Source of the DNA: Jannaschia sp. Os4
Lineage (GTDB): Bacteria; Pseudomonadota; Alphaproteobacteria; Rhodobacterales; Rhodobacteraceae
NCBI RefSeq assembly: GCF_016820245.1
Contig: NZ_JAFCAR010000003.1
Location: 267,001-331,000, forward strand
DNA: 64,000 nt
Direction: 5' to 3'
In this document: positions 8,649 to 17,265 of the stretch, piece by piece
Layout: every line of letters starts with the position of its first letter
Numbering within the stretch: position 1 is the stretch's first letter
The notes under the pieces: generated by a model
The model's database searches: none
Told to the model about the DNA's origin: nothing
Seen by the model: only the letters and a program-made list of their open reading frames with translations
Made by a program: the position numbers and the translations under genes

Positions 8649-9112
8649 GGACGCTGCGCGACCTGATGGCCTCCCATGCGGGGGCGGGCACGGTCGCGTG
8701 GATCGGGCTCCGGCCCGCGCGGCGCGCGCCGATGGTGCCGGTGGAGCGGGCCGAGGTCGACGCGGCGGGGCTGGTGGGCGACCGGCACCCGAGCCCCGGC
8801 AAGCGGGCGGTGACCCTGATCCAGGCGGAGCATTTGGCGGTGATCGCCGCCTTGGCGCGGCGCGAGGTCGTGGAGCCGGAGCGGCTGCGGCGCAACGTCC
8901 TCGTCGAAGGCATCAACCTCGCCGCGCTTAAGGGGCGGGACCTGCGGCTCGGCACCGCGACCGTGCGGATCGTCGGTCCCTGCGCGCCCTGCTCGCGGAT
9001 GGAGGAGACGCTGGGGCCGGGCGGCTACTCGGCGGTGCGGCACCATGGCGGCTGGTGCGCGGAGGTGGTGGCGCCGGGCGCGGTGGCGCTGGGCGACGAG
9101 GTCGGCCCGTGA
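8645..9112 (+). CDS. MOSC domain-containing protein
   Basis: A 155-residue protein consisting of a MOSC (Moco sulfurase C-terminal) domain. The conserved cysteine that binds the sulfur or molybdopterin ligand is in GPCAPCSRMEETLGPGG (about residues 115-131), and the N-terminal WIGLRPARRAPM block is typical of the short stand-alone group. The GTG start at 8645 overlaps the fRMsr stop as GTGA; the ATG at 8666 would cut into the domain start. The stop overlaps the next gene's GTG in the same way. Function of stand-alone short MOSC proteins is poorly known; a role in moving sulfur or N-oxide reduction is possible. Confidence 0.88.
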   Translation: MRTLRDLMASHAGAGTVAWIGLRPARRAPMVPVERAEVDAAGLVGDRHPSPGKRAVTLIQAEHLAVIAALARREVVEPERLRRNVLVEGINLAALKGRDLRLGTATVRIVGPCAPCSRMEETLGPGGYSAVRHHGGWCAEVVAPGAVALGDEVGP

Positions 9113-9588
9113 TCCGCGCGGCGACCCCCGACGACCGCGACGCGGTGGCGGCGCTGCACCTCGCCTCTTGGCGGGCGAACTACCGCGCCGAGCTGGACGC
9201 GGCCTACCTGCGCGACGTGCTGCCGGGCGAACTGGCGGCGAAGTGGCGCGCGCGCCGCTTCGCGTGGCCGGAGGCCATCCTCGTGGCGGACGGGCCGGAC
9301 GGGCTGGACGGCTTCGTCTGCGCGCTCGCCGACCGCGACCCGCCCTTGATCGACAACCTGCACGTCCGCCCCGGCGCGCAGGGGCGCGGGACGGGCGCCC
9401 GGCTGCTGCGGGCGGTGCGGGACGTGCTGGCGGAGCGGGGGCTCCCCCGCGCCTACCTCACGGTGCTCGAAAGCAACCCCCGGGGCCTTGCGTTCTACCT
9501 GCGGGAGGGGGGCGTCGACGAGGGCCCGGTGGGCGACACGCTGGTCGGCCATCCGGTGAGGGCGCGGCGGATCGGGTTCGGGCCCTAG
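9109..9588 (+). CDS. GNAT-family N-acetyltransferase
   Basis: A 159-residue GNAT fold. The acetyl-CoA-binding motif A is NLHVRPGAQGRGTGARLLRA (about residues 82-101), followed by motif B ending SNPRGLAFYLREGG. The substrate is not predictable. The GTG at 9109 overlaps the MOSC stop (GTGA). Its stop codon shares CTAG with the convergent VCBS-repeat gene. Last gene of a probable thiolase-fRMsr-MOSC-GNAT transcription unit, with tight coupling only across the last three. Confidence 0.87.
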   Translation: MIRAATPDDRDAVAALHLASWRANYRAELDAAYLRDVLPGELAAKWRARRFAWPEAILVADGPDGLDGFVCALADRDPPLIDNLHVRPGAQGRGTGARLLRAVRDVLAERGLPRAYLTVLESNPRGLAFYLREGGVDEGPVGDTLVGHPVRARRIGFGP

Positions 9589-11033
9589 CGGACGATCTCG
9601 ACGCGGCCGGGCGCGACGGGGCGCCACGGCCCGGCCGCGCCGCCGGGCCAGATCACGCGCAGCTCCGCCGCCTCCGCCGCGCCGATCCCGAACCAGAGCG
9701 GCGCGACCGCGTCGCCGCCATGCCCGCCGCCGACGGTCAGCTCCCGCGCCTGCACGCCCGCCTCGGTCCGCAGCTCCACCCATGCGCCGACGGCGTGGCG
9801 GTTGCCGCCCGGCTGGCGCAGCTCCACCGCCACCGCGTTCCCCGCGTCGGAGACGTTCCGCCACACCTCCAAGGGCGCGCGGCGGTTCACCACCACGAGG
9901 TCGAGCCGCCCGTCGCCGTCGAGGTCCGCCCACGCCCCGCCGCGCCCGCGATGGTCGGAGGCGACGCCCGCCTCCACCGACGCCTCGACGAAGCCGTTGC
10001 CCGTGTTCAGCAGCAGGTTGTTCGGATCCTTCATCGCCATGCCGGGCATCTGATCGACGTTGCCCTTCACGATCAGCAGGTCGAGGTCGCCGTCGTTCTC
10101 CACGTCCGCCCATTCGGCGTGCCAGCCGGTCGAGGGCCGCCCGTCCCCACCCGCATGCGGCCGGTGCGCCGTCAGCCCCGCCTCATAGGGCGCGCGGGTC
10201 AGGCCCTCGGGCGAGGACAGGTAGGCCACCTGGTCCGCCATCGAGGTCAGCACGATCTCGGGCAGGCCATCGCCCGTGGCGTCGCCCGACGCGATGCCCA
10301 TGCCCCAGAGCGAGGGCGCGTCGAACCCGTCGGCGGGGCCGAGGAAGCGGCGCTCGGCGAGCGACCACATCTGCTCGCGCCCGCCGGACAGGTAGTAGTG
10401 CCGGTCGTTCGACAGCCGCAGCGTCGGCACCCCGTCGCGGTCCTCGTCCGAGGCGAGGAGCGAGAGCGCGCAGTGACCGGGCGAAAGGACGGTCTCGCGC
10501 CAGCCGGCGCCCTCCGGCTCCAGCAGCAGGTTGTCGTCGCAGGTGCCGAACGGGCCGTCCGGGTCGGCGCGGTCGACGTAGTTGCCGAAGGCCAGCGTCG
10601 GGCGCGCGCCCTGCCAGACGGCGGTGAAGGCGGTGGTCCACGCGTCGCCGCCATCGGGCAGGGGCAGGGGGGAGAAGCCGCAGGCCCCGTCGCCCCGGAA
10701 CGCGAGGTTCGGACCGACGCGCGTCACGACGAGGTCGAGCGGGCCGTCTGCGTCGAGGTCCAGCGCGTAGAGGCCGGTCGCGCCCGTGGTCTCGGGGAAG
10801 GCCCCCGGCTCGAAGTCCATACCGCCGCGGTTCCGCCACAGCGCGACGGGGGCCTCGCCGCCCGCCGCCACGATCTCGGGCAGGGCGTCGCCGTCGCAGT
10901 CGAACACGGCCGCGCCGCCGCCGACGAAGTGCTCCCAGCCGCCGACGTATTCGTGGACCGGCACCTCCACGGGCTCGAACCGGATGTCGGCGCTCGCGGG
11001 GGCGGCGAGCAGCAGCAGGACCGCCGCCCTCAC
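9585..11033 (-). CDS. Secreted VCBS/FG-GAP repeat protein, CRTAC1-like
   Basis: A 482-residue protein with a short signal peptide (VRAAVLLLLAAPASA). It carries repeated Asp-rich calcium-binding blades such as FDCDGDALPEI, LDLDADGPLDLVV, VENDGDLDLLIVKG and LDGDGRLDLVVV, each of FG-GAP/VCBS type. The C-terminal region (HAVGAWVELR, WPGG) is an ASPIC/UnbV module. The fold is expected to be an extracellular beta-propeller that binds surface ligands or carbohydrate. The GTG at 11033 overlaps the ROK regulator stop as GTGA, so it is co-translated with the sugar regulator. That makes a link to pentose or polysaccharide use plausible, but this is inference. Confidence 0.82.
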   Translation of the reverse strand: MRAAVLLLLAAPASADIRFEPVEVPVHEYVGGWEHFVGGGAAVFDCDGDALPEIVAAGGEAPVALWRNRGGMDFEPGAFPETTGATGLYALDLDADGPLDLVVTRVGPNLAFRGDGACGFSPLPLPDGGDAWTTAFTAVWQGARPTLAFGNYVDRADPDGPFGTCDDNLLLEPEGAGWRETVLSPGHCALSLLASDEDRDGVPTLRLSNDRHYYLSGGREQMWSLAERRFLGPADGFDAPSLWGMGIASGDATGDGLPEIVLTSMADQVAYLSSPEGLTRAPYEAGLTAHRPHAGGDGRPSTGWHAEWADVENDGDLDLLIVKGNVDQMPGMAMKDPNNLLLNTGNGFVEASVEAGVASDHRGRGGAWADLDGDGRLDLVVVNRRAPLEVWRNVSDAGNAVAVELRQPGGNRHAVGAWVELRTEAGVQARELTVGGGHGGDAVAPLWFGIGAAEAAELRVIWPGGAAGPWRPVAPGRVEIVR

Positions 11034-12238
11034 GCCACCAGCCCCGGCGTGGCGTCCGACAGGGCGAGCGCGGCCGCCCCGCGCGCCCAGATGAGGTCGT
11101 CCCATGCGTTCACCTCGATGGGGGGCGGCGCGGACAGGGTGTGCGCCGCGACCGCCGCCGCGAGCGTCGCCGCGTCGGCGGGGGACCAGCGGCTGCGCGA
11201 GCCCGACAGGATCACGTGGCGCGGGTCGAACAGGTTGGACACGTTGCCCAGCCCCAAGGCGAGGTAGCGCGCGGCCTTCTCCAGCACCGCGCCCGCGACC
11301 GGGTCGCCCTGCGCCATGCGCGCCTCCAAGAGCGGGACGATCTCGCCCTCGGGGAGGTCCGGCCCCGCCTCGCGCTCCAAGGCGTAGTCGGCGACGTAGG
11401 CCTCGAGGCAACCGCGCCGCCCGCAGCGGCACAGTGCGCCGTCCAGCTCGACGCAGAGATGGCCCAGCTCCATCCCCACGCCCCGGGCGCCGCGATAGGT
11501 CGCGTGGCCCACTACGAGACCCATGCCCACCCCGTTCTCGACCGTGACGACGGCGAAGTCCGACAGGCCGCGCCCCTTGCCGAACCACAGTTCCGCGACG
11601 GTCAGCAGGTTGGTGTCGTTGTCCACGGAGGCGGCGACCCCCATCCGGTCCGACAGCAGCGCGGCGAGCGGGGCGTCCGTGCCCTCGGCGATGGGGGACC
11701 AGCGCAGGGTGCCGGAGCCGTGCTCCACGAGGCCCGGCAGGCCCACGCCGACCGCGCGGACCGCGCCGATGGCGACGCCTGCGGTCGCAAGCAGGCGGTC
11801 GAGCAGGGCGCCCGCCTCCTCCACCAGCGCGGCCACGGTGCCGTCGCCCGGCGCCCGGCCCGCCGAGGCCGAGGCGACCGTTCGCCCGGCCGCGTCGATC
11901 AGCGCGGCCGTGTGCTCGCGATCCGACAGGCGCAGGCCCGCCACGAGCGCGGCGCCCGGCTCGACGGCGAGGGTGACGGGCGGGCGGCCCCGGCCCGAGG
12001 CGGGGGCCGCGTCCGCCACCTCGCGCAGGAGGCCCGCGCCGATCAGGTCGGCGACGGCGGGCGTGACCGAGCCGGGCGAGACGCGCAGCGCCTTGGCCAG
12101 CGAGGCGCGGCTGACCCGGCCCTCGGCGCGCACCGCCTCGTAGAGTTGCAGCCGCAGCGAGGCCGCGCCGTCCCGCGGCGCGGCGCGAATCGGGCCGACC
12201 CCGGCGGAGGCGTCGGGAAGGGTGTCGTCGAGGCTCAT
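11030..12238 (-). CDS. ROK-family transcriptional regulator, probable xylose regulator
   Basis: A 402-residue ROK repressor. It has an N-terminal winged helix-turn-helix (about residues 28-80, SRASLAKALRVSPGSVTPAVADLIGAGLL) and a sugar-kinase-like ROK domain. The ROK zinc motif is GHLCVELDGALCRCGRRGCLEAY near residues 258-280, with the His and three Cys present. It faces the xylF-xylH-xylG-xylB operon across a 234-base divergent promoter that contains a perfect inverted repeat, so it most likely represses that operon and responds to xylose. The gene downstream on its own strand is coupled by a GTGA overlap. Confidence 0.9.
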   Translation of the reverse strand: MSLDDTLPDASAGVGPIRAAPRDGAASLRLQLYEAVRAEGRVSRASLAKALRVSPGSVTPAVADLIGAGLLREVADAAPASGRGRPPVTLAVEPGAALVAGLRLSDREHTAALIDAAGRTVASASAGRAPGDGTVAALVEEAGALLDRLLATAGVAIGAVRAVGVGLPGLVEHGSGTLRWSPIAEGTDAPLAALLSDRMGVAASVDNDTNLLTVAELWFGKGRGLSDFAVVTVENGVGMGLVVGHATYRGARGVGMELGHLCVELDGALCRCGRRGCLEAYVADYALEREAGPDLPEGEIVPLLEARMAQGDPVAGAVLEKAARYLALGLGNVSNLFDPRHVILSGSRSRWSPADAATLAAAVAAHTLSAPPPIEVNAWDDLIWARGAAALALSDATPGLVA

Positions 12239-12379
12239 GCGCGTGCCCCTTTCATTCGATCACCCAACATAATCCCCTCTCACGTGGGCGCGTCCGCTCA
12301 ATCCGGCGGCGTCCCCACGCTGAAATTCCATCCATCCAAGCGCTCCTTGAACGGAATGAAGAAATATTCGGCCCGCCCC

Positions 12380-12396
12380 GTCAAATTATTTTTGAC
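12380..12396. promoter_or_regulatory. Candidate ROK operator and xyl promoter
   Basis: GTCAAA (12380-12385), a 5-base spacer TTATT, and TTTGAC (12391-12396) form a perfect inverted repeat in an AT-rich patch of the divergent region. A TTGACA overlaps the right arm (12392-12397). A TATGAT lies at 12411-12416, although the 13-base spacing is too short for an ideal sigma-70 pair, so the exact promoter is uncertain. The position upstream of xylF and near the ROK gene supports an operator. Confidence 0.6.
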
Positions 12397-12472
12397 AACC
12401 GAACGAAAGATATGATCCCCTCCCCCCATCCCGTCGTGGCGGAGACCGCGGCGGACCAACGGGAGGAAATCG

Positions 12473-13501
12473 ATGAAGTACCTGATGACGACGGCCGCCG
12501 CCGTCTCGATGCTGGCCGGCATGGCCCACGCCGACGGCCATGCGCCCACCGTGGGCGTGTCGTGGTCCAACTTCCAGGAGGAGCGCTGGAAGACCGACGA
12601 AGCCGCCATCAAGGCCGCGCTCGAGGCTGCCGGCGCCACCTACATCTCGGCGGACGCGCAGCTCTCGGCCTCCAAGCAGCTCTCGGACGTCGAGTCGCTG
12701 ATCGCGCAGGGCGCCGACGCGCTCATCATCCTGTCCGTGGACAAGGACGCCGTGGGGCCGGCCGTGGACGCGGCGGACGCCGAGGGCATCCCGGTCATCG
12801 GCTACGACCGCCTGATCGAGGACGAGCGCGCCTTCTACCTGACCTTCGACAACAAGGGCGTGGGCCGGATCATCGCCGAGACCGTCACCGGCGTTCAGCC
12901 CGAGGGCAACTACGCCATCATCAAGGGCGACCAAGGCGACCCGAACGCGGGCTTCCTGCTGGAGGGCATGATGGAGGTGCTCCAGCCGTCCATCGACAGC
13001 GGCGCGATCACCGTGGTGGGCGAGTCCTTCACCGACGGCTGGCAGCCCGACAACGCGCAGGCCAACATGGAGCAGATCCTGACGGCCAACGACAACGACG
13101 TCGACGCGGTGCTGTCGCAGAACGACGGCATGGCCGGCGGCGCGATCGCGGCGCTCGAGTCCCAAGGCCTCTCGGTCCCCGTGGGCGGGCAGGACGGCGA
13201 CCACGCCGCGCTGAACCGCGTCGCGCGCGGCACCCAGACGGTGTCCGTGTGGAAGGACGCCCGCGCGCTGGGCACCGCGGCGGGCGAGATCGCCGTGGCG
13301 CTGGCCGGCGGCACCGAGATGGGCGACGTCGAGGGCGCGACCGTGTTCTCCGACGGCGAGAACGGCGTCGACATGAACGCCATCCTGCTCGACCCGACCC
13401 CGGTCACGGCGGAGAACCTGCAGGTCGTCATCGACGCGGGCCACATCGCCAAGGACAAGGTCTGCGAAGGCGCGATGGACAGCGTCGCCGCCTGCCAGTG
13501 A
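12473..13501 (+). CDS. xylF: D-xylose ABC transporter substrate-binding protein
   Basis: A 342-residue periplasmic binding protein. The signal peptide is about residues 1-20 (MKYLMTTAAAVSMLAGMAHA). The mature domain has VGVSWSNFQEERWKTDE, SQNDGMAGGAIAAL and GGQDGDHAALNRVARGTQTVSVWKD, all typical of XylF-type pentose receptors. It delivers xylose to the XylH/XylG importer. A strong GGGAGGAAA ribosome site precedes the ATG. It is the first gene of the operon opposite the ROK regulator. A 10-bp hairpin just after its stop probably protects the 5' transcript and raises binding-protein yield over the permease. Confidence 0.93.
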   Translation: MKYLMTTAAAVSMLAGMAHADGHAPTVGVSWSNFQEERWKTDEAAIKAALEAAGATYISADAQLSASKQLSDVESLIAQGADALIILSVDKDAVGPAVDAADAEGIPVIGYDRLIEDERAFYLTFDNKGVGRIIAETVTGVQPEGNYAIIKGDQGDPNAGFLLEGMMEVLQPSIDSGAITVVGESFTDGWQPDNAQANMEQILTANDNDVDAVLSQNDGMAGGAIAALESQGLSVPVGGQDGDHAALNRVARGTQTVSVWKDARALGTAAGEIAVALAGGTEMGDVEGATVFSDGENGVDMNAILLDPTPVTAENLQVVIDAGHIAKDKVCEGAMDSVAACQ

Positions 13502-13512
13502 CCTGACCACCC

Positions 13513-13537
13513 GAGGGCGCCCCGCGCGGGCGCCCTC
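13513..13537 (+). terminator. Intercistronic hairpin after xylF
   Basis: Arms 13513-13522 and 13528-13537 pair perfectly (10 bp) around a 5-base loop. No U-tract follows, so it is more likely an mRNA-stabilising or attenuating hairpin than a full terminator. Such structures commonly let binding-protein message accumulate above permease message. Confidence 0.6.
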
Positions 13538-13646
13538 GACCCCATCCGTGCGAGGGTGGGGCTGCGCGGACCGACCCTCCGGCGCGGACGACCCAAATCC
13601 CTGACCGGCGAGAGGCGCCAATCGGCCCCGCCATTCGGAGACCGAC

Positions 13647-14987
13647 ATGACCGACCAGACGAGCGACGCCCTCCCGGCGGGCGCGGGCGGCGATCCGAAC
13701 GCCCCGCGCGCCAACCCCCTCTCGCGGTTCCTGACCGCGACCGAGATCGACACCCGCCTGCTGGGCATGCTCGCCGCCTTGGCGATCATCTGGATCGGCT
13801 TCCACGTCTATGGCGGGCTGGCCAACGGCTTCGCGGCCTTCCTGACGCCCCGGAACCTGTGGAACCTGTCCGTCCAGACCTCCTCGGTCGGCATCATGGC
13901 CTGCGGCATGGTCGCGGTGATCGTGACCCGAAACATCGACCTGTCGGTCGGCTCCATGCTGGGCTTCATCGCCATCGTGATGGGCGTGGTGCAGGTGAAC
14001 GTGCTGCCCGGCATCCTCGGCCTCGGGCACCCGCTGATCTGGATCCTCGCCATCGCGGTGGGCATCGGCTTGGGCGCCCTGATCGGCGGCTTCCAAGGCG
14101 CGCTGATCGCCTACGGGCAGATCCCGGCCTTCATTGTGACGCTGGGCGGCCTGCTCGTCTGGCGGGGCGCGGCCTTCCTCGTGGCCCGTGGCGAGACGAT
14201 CTCGCCCGTGGACGAGACCTTCTCGATCCTCGGCGGCGGGCCCTACGGCGCGATCGGCAGCTTCTGGTCGTGGGTCGTGGGCCTTGCGATCTGCGCGGCC
14301 ATCGTCCTGCTGCTCGTCAACGGGCGGCGCCAGCGCAAGGCCTTCGGCTTCCCGCTCCGGCCCATCTGGGCCGAGGGCGTGCTGGCGGCCATCGGCTGCG
14401 GCGCGGTGATCGGCGCGGTGCTGCTGGTCAACGCCTATCCCTGGCCGCGCGGCATCGTCCGCCGCTACGCCGCCGACGCGGGGATCGAGATACCCGAGGG
14501 CGGGCTGTTCATCTCCCATGGCTTCGCCATCCCGGTCCTGATCCTCGCCGCCGTGGGCATCGCGATGCACGTGCTGATGACCCGCACCCGGTTCGGGCGC
14601 TACGTCTACGCCATCGGCGGCAACCCCGAGGCGGCGGAGCTGGCGGGCATCGACCGCAAGTGGATGACCATCAAGATCTTCGCGCTGATGGGCGCCCTGA
14701 CGGGCCTCGCCGCCGTCGTCGCCTCGGCCCGCCTAGGTTCGGCGACGAACAACCTCGGGCAACTCGACGAGCTCTACGTCATCGCCGCCGCCGTCATCGG
14801 AGGCACCTCGCTCGCGGGCGGCGTGGGTACGATCTACGGTGCGATCCTCGGCGCGCTGGTGATGCAGTCGCTCCAGACGGGGATGGTGCTGATCGGCTTC
14901 GATGCTGCGGTGCAGCAAGTCGTCGTCGGCTCCGTCCTCGTCCTCGCCGTGTTCCTCGACATCCTCTACCGCCGGAGGTCCGCATGA
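13647..14987 (+). CDS. xylH: D-xylose ABC transporter permease
   Basis: A 446-residue polytopic inner-membrane protein with about 10-12 hydrophobic segments. RNIDLSVGSMLGFIAIV and GGNPEAAELAGIDRKWMTIKIFALMGALTGLAAVV are signatures of the RbsC/XylH permease family, and GGTSLAGGVGTIYGAILGALVMQSL ends the domain. A larger middle loop (residues about 195-280) fits XylH rather than RbsC. It forms the channel for the XylF-delivered sugar. The stop overlaps xylG as ATGA. Confidence 0.92.
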   Translation: MTDQTSDALPAGAGGDPNAPRANPLSRFLTATEIDTRLLGMLAALAIIWIGFHVYGGLANGFAAFLTPRNLWNLSVQTSSVGIMACGMVAVIVTRNIDLSVGSMLGFIAIVMGVVQVNVLPGILGLGHPLIWILAIAVGIGLGALIGGFQGALIAYGQIPAFIVTLGGLLVWRGAAFLVARGETISPVDETFSILGGGPYGAIGSFWSWVVGLAICAAIVLLLVNGRRQRKAFGFPLRPIWAEGVLAAIGCGAVIGAVLLVNAYPWPRGIVRRYAADAGIEIPEGGLFISHGFAIPVLILAAVGIAMHVLMTRTRFGRYVYAIGGNPEAAELAGIDRKWMTIKIFALMGALTGLAAVVASARLGSATNNLGQLDELYVIAAAVIGGTSLAGGVGTIYGAILGALVMQSLQTGMVLIGFDAAVQQVVVGSVLVLAVFLDILYRRRSA

Positions 14988-15739
14988 CCACTACCCCCCT
15001 CGTGGAGATGCGCGATATCTCCATCGCCTTCGGCGGCATCAAGGCCGTGGACCACGTCTCGCTGGACCTGCACGCGGGTGAGGTCGTGGGCCTGCTCGGC
15101 CACAACGGCGCGGGCAAGTCGACGCTGATCAAGATCCTGTCGGGGGCCTACAAGAAGGATTCCGGCACGATCCGCGTCGACGGCAAGGAGGTGGAGATCG
15201 ACAGCCCCCGCGACGCGCGCGACCTCAACATCGAGACGATCTACCAGACGCTGGCCCTCGCCGATAACCTCGACGCCGCCTCCAACCTCTTCCTCGGGCG
15301 CGAGCTGACGAACGGGCTGGGCTTTGTCGACGACGCCAAGCAGGAGGCGGAGTGCCGCAAGGTGCTGGCCCGGCTGAACCCCAACTTCAAGAAGTTCAAC
15401 GTGCCCGTCTCGGCGCTCTCCGGCGGGCAGCGCCAGTCGGTCGCCATCGCGCGCGCCGTCTACTTCAACGCGCGCATCCTCATCATGGACGAGCCGACGG
15501 CCGCGCTGGGCGTGCACGAGACCAAGATGGTGGCCGACCTGATCGACGAGCTGAAGGCGCAGGGCCTCGGCATCTTCCTCATCTCCCACGACACGCGGGA
15601 GATGATGGAGCTGTGCGACCGGGTCTCGGTGATGAAGAACGGCAAGATGGTCGGGACCGAGCGCGTCGAGGACGTGACCGAGGACGACATCCTGTCGATG
15701 ATCATCCTCGGCAAGAACCCGGTGCGCGAGGCCGCCTGA
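14984..15739 (+). CDS. xylG: D-xylose ABC transporter ATP-binding protein (single ATPase domain)
   Basis: A 251-residue ABC ATPase. Walker A is GHNGAGKST (residues 39-47), the signature is LSGGQRQ near residue 145, Walker B is ILIMDEPTAALG, and the switch His is in FLISHDTREM. It energises sugar import with XylH. E. coli XylG carries two tandem ATPase domains (about 500 residues). This protein has only one, as in the alphaproteobacterial form, and probably acts as a homodimer. Coupled to xylH by a 4-base overlap. Confidence 0.92.
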   Translation: MTTTPLVEMRDISIAFGGIKAVDHVSLDLHAGEVVGLLGHNGAGKSTLIKILSGAYKKDSGTIRVDGKEVEIDSPRDARDLNIETIYQTLALADNLDAASNLFLGRELTNGLGFVDDAKQEAECRKVLARLNPNFKKFNVPVSALSGGQRQSVAIARAVYFNARILIMDEPTAALGVHETKMVADLIDELKAQGLGIFLISHDTREMMELCDRVSVMKNGKMVGTERVEDVTEDDILSMIILGKNPVREAA

Positions 15740-15745
15740 CGGACC

Positions 15746-15788
15746 GGGGGCGCCGCCCCCGGACCCCCGGGATACTTGTGCCAAGAAA
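15746..15788. repeat. GC-rich intergenic repeat, copy 2
   Basis: Shares the core CCCCCGGACCCCCGG with the copy at 8156-8190 and extends with GATACTTGTGCCAAGAAA. The GGGGGCGCCGCCCCC part folds into a hairpin directly after xylG. As with copy 1, it sits between a stop codon and the next gene, so it may act as a transcript end or processing site. Confidence 0.6.
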
Positions 15789-15849
15789 GGGGCGGCGGGC
15801 CTTGCGCGGTCCCGCCCCGTTCGCGTCTCTGGGGCGGGGAGGACACGCC

Positions 15850-17265
15850 ATGCATCTCGGGATCGATCTGGGGACCTCGTCGGTGAAGGTCCTCTTGGTG
15901 GACGGCGACCGCGCGGTGGCGGAGACCTCGGCCCCGCTCTCGGTGCAGCGGCCCCGCGACGGGTGGGCGGAGCAGGATTGCGAGTCTTGGGTGACGGCGA
16001 CCCGCGCGGCGGTGGCGGCGCTGGACCACGACCTGTCGGGGCTCGAGGGGCTCGCGATCGCGGGCCACATGCACGGGGCCTGCCTCGTCGGCGCGGACGG
16101 CACGGCGCTGCGGCCGTGCCTGCTCTGGAACGACACGCGGGCGTCTGCGGAGGCGGCGGAGTGGGACGATGCCGAGGCGCGCCGGGTCACCGGCAACATC
16201 GCCTTCCCGGGCTTCACCGCGCCCAAGGTCGAATGGGTCCGCCGCCACGAGCCGGAGGTGTTCGCCGCCACCCGCCTCGTGCTGCTGCCCAAGGACTACC
16301 TGCGCCTGCGCCTGACCGGAGAGGCATGGTCGGAGATGTCGGACGCGTCCGGGACGGCGTGGCTGGACGTCGGCGCGCGCGACTGGTCCGACGCGCTGCT
16401 GGCGCGGGGCGGGCTGTCGCGGGAGCGGATGCCGAGGCTGGCCGAAGGGTCCGAGGCGACTGCCCGCATCTCCGCCGAGGGCGCCCGGCTCACCGGGCTG
16501 CCCGAGGGCGTTCCCGTCGCCGGCGGGGCGGGCGACAACGCCGCCGCGGCGGTGGGCACGGGCGCGGTGGCGCCGGGGCGGGGCTTCGTCAGCCTCGGCA
16601 CGTCCGGCGTGCTCTTCGTGTCCTCCGCCTCCTACGACCCCGACCCGGCGACCGCCGTCCACACCTTCGCCCACGCGGTCCCCGGCACATGGCACCAGAT
16701 GGGCGTGATCCTCGCGGCGACGGACGCGCTGGAATGGGCCGCGCGCCTCACGGGGCGGGCGGCGGCGGAGCTGGCCTCCGCCGACATCGCGGCGCCGGGA
16801 CGGACAACGTTTCTGCCCTATCTCGGCGGCGAGCGGACGCCCCACAACGACGCGGCGCTGCGGGGCACGCTGCTGGGGATCGACCACGCCACGGACGCCG
16901 CGGCCTTGGGCCGGGCGGTGATGGAAGGGGTGGCCTTCGCGCTGCGCGACTGTCGCGACGCGCTCGCCGCCACGGGGACCGAGATCGGGCCGCTGCTCGC
17001 CGTGGGCGGGGGCGCGCGGTCGGAGGGGTGGCTCCGCATGGTCGCCACGGCGCTCGACCATCCGCTGGAGGTGGCGGCGGGCGCGTCCCACGGCGCGGCG
17101 CTCGGCGCGGCACGGCTCGCGCGGATGGCGGGCGGGGCGGGGGCGGAAGTCGCGGCCCCGCCGCGGATCGAGCGCGTGGTCGAGCCGGTGGCCGACCTGC
17201 GCGGCGCCTACGAGGACGGCGTGGCCCGCTACCGCGCAGCCCACGCGGCGACGCGGGGGCTCTAG
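15850..17265 (+). CDS. xylB: Xylulokinase
   Basis: An FGGY-family sugar kinase of 471 residues. The N-terminal phosphate loop is LGIDLGTSSVKVLLVDGD. The central WNDTRASAEAAEW, GGAGDNAAAAVGTG and FLPYLGGERTPHND blocks are typical of xylulokinases, and the C-terminal adenosine motif is GGGARSEGWLRM. It phosphorylates D-xylulose after xylose isomerisation, which feeds the pentose phosphate pathway. No xylA lies in the window. GGGGAGGA precedes the ATG. Its stop codon shares CTAG with the convergent VPLPA-CTERM gene. Confidence 0.92.
   Translation: MHLGIDLGTSSVKVLLVDGDRAVAETSAPLSVQRPRDGWAEQDCESWVTATRAAVAALDHDLSGLEGLAIAGHMHGACLVGADGTALRPCLLWNDTRASAEAAEWDDAEARRVTGNIAFPGFTAPKVEWVRRHEPEVFAATRLVLLPKDYLRLRLTGEAWSEMSDASGTAWLDVGARDWSDALLARGGLSRERMPRLAEGSEATARISAEGARLTGLPEGVPVAGGAGDNAAAAVGTGAVAPGRGFVSLGTSGVLFVSSASYDPDPATAVHTFAHAVPGTWHQMGVILAATDALEWAARLTGRAAAELASADIAAPGRTTFLPYLGGERTPHNDAALRGTLLGIDHATDAAALGRAVMEGVAFALRDCRDALAATGTEIGPLLAVGGGARSEGWLRMVATALDHPLEVAAGASHGAALGAARLARMAGGAGAEVAAPPRIERVVEPVADLRGAYEDGVARYRAAHAATRGL

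Noticed and set aside
13513-13537. Hairpin after xylF as a complete terminator
   Set aside because: No U-tract follows and xylH/xylG clearly belong to the same operon, so it is more likely a stabilising hairpin.
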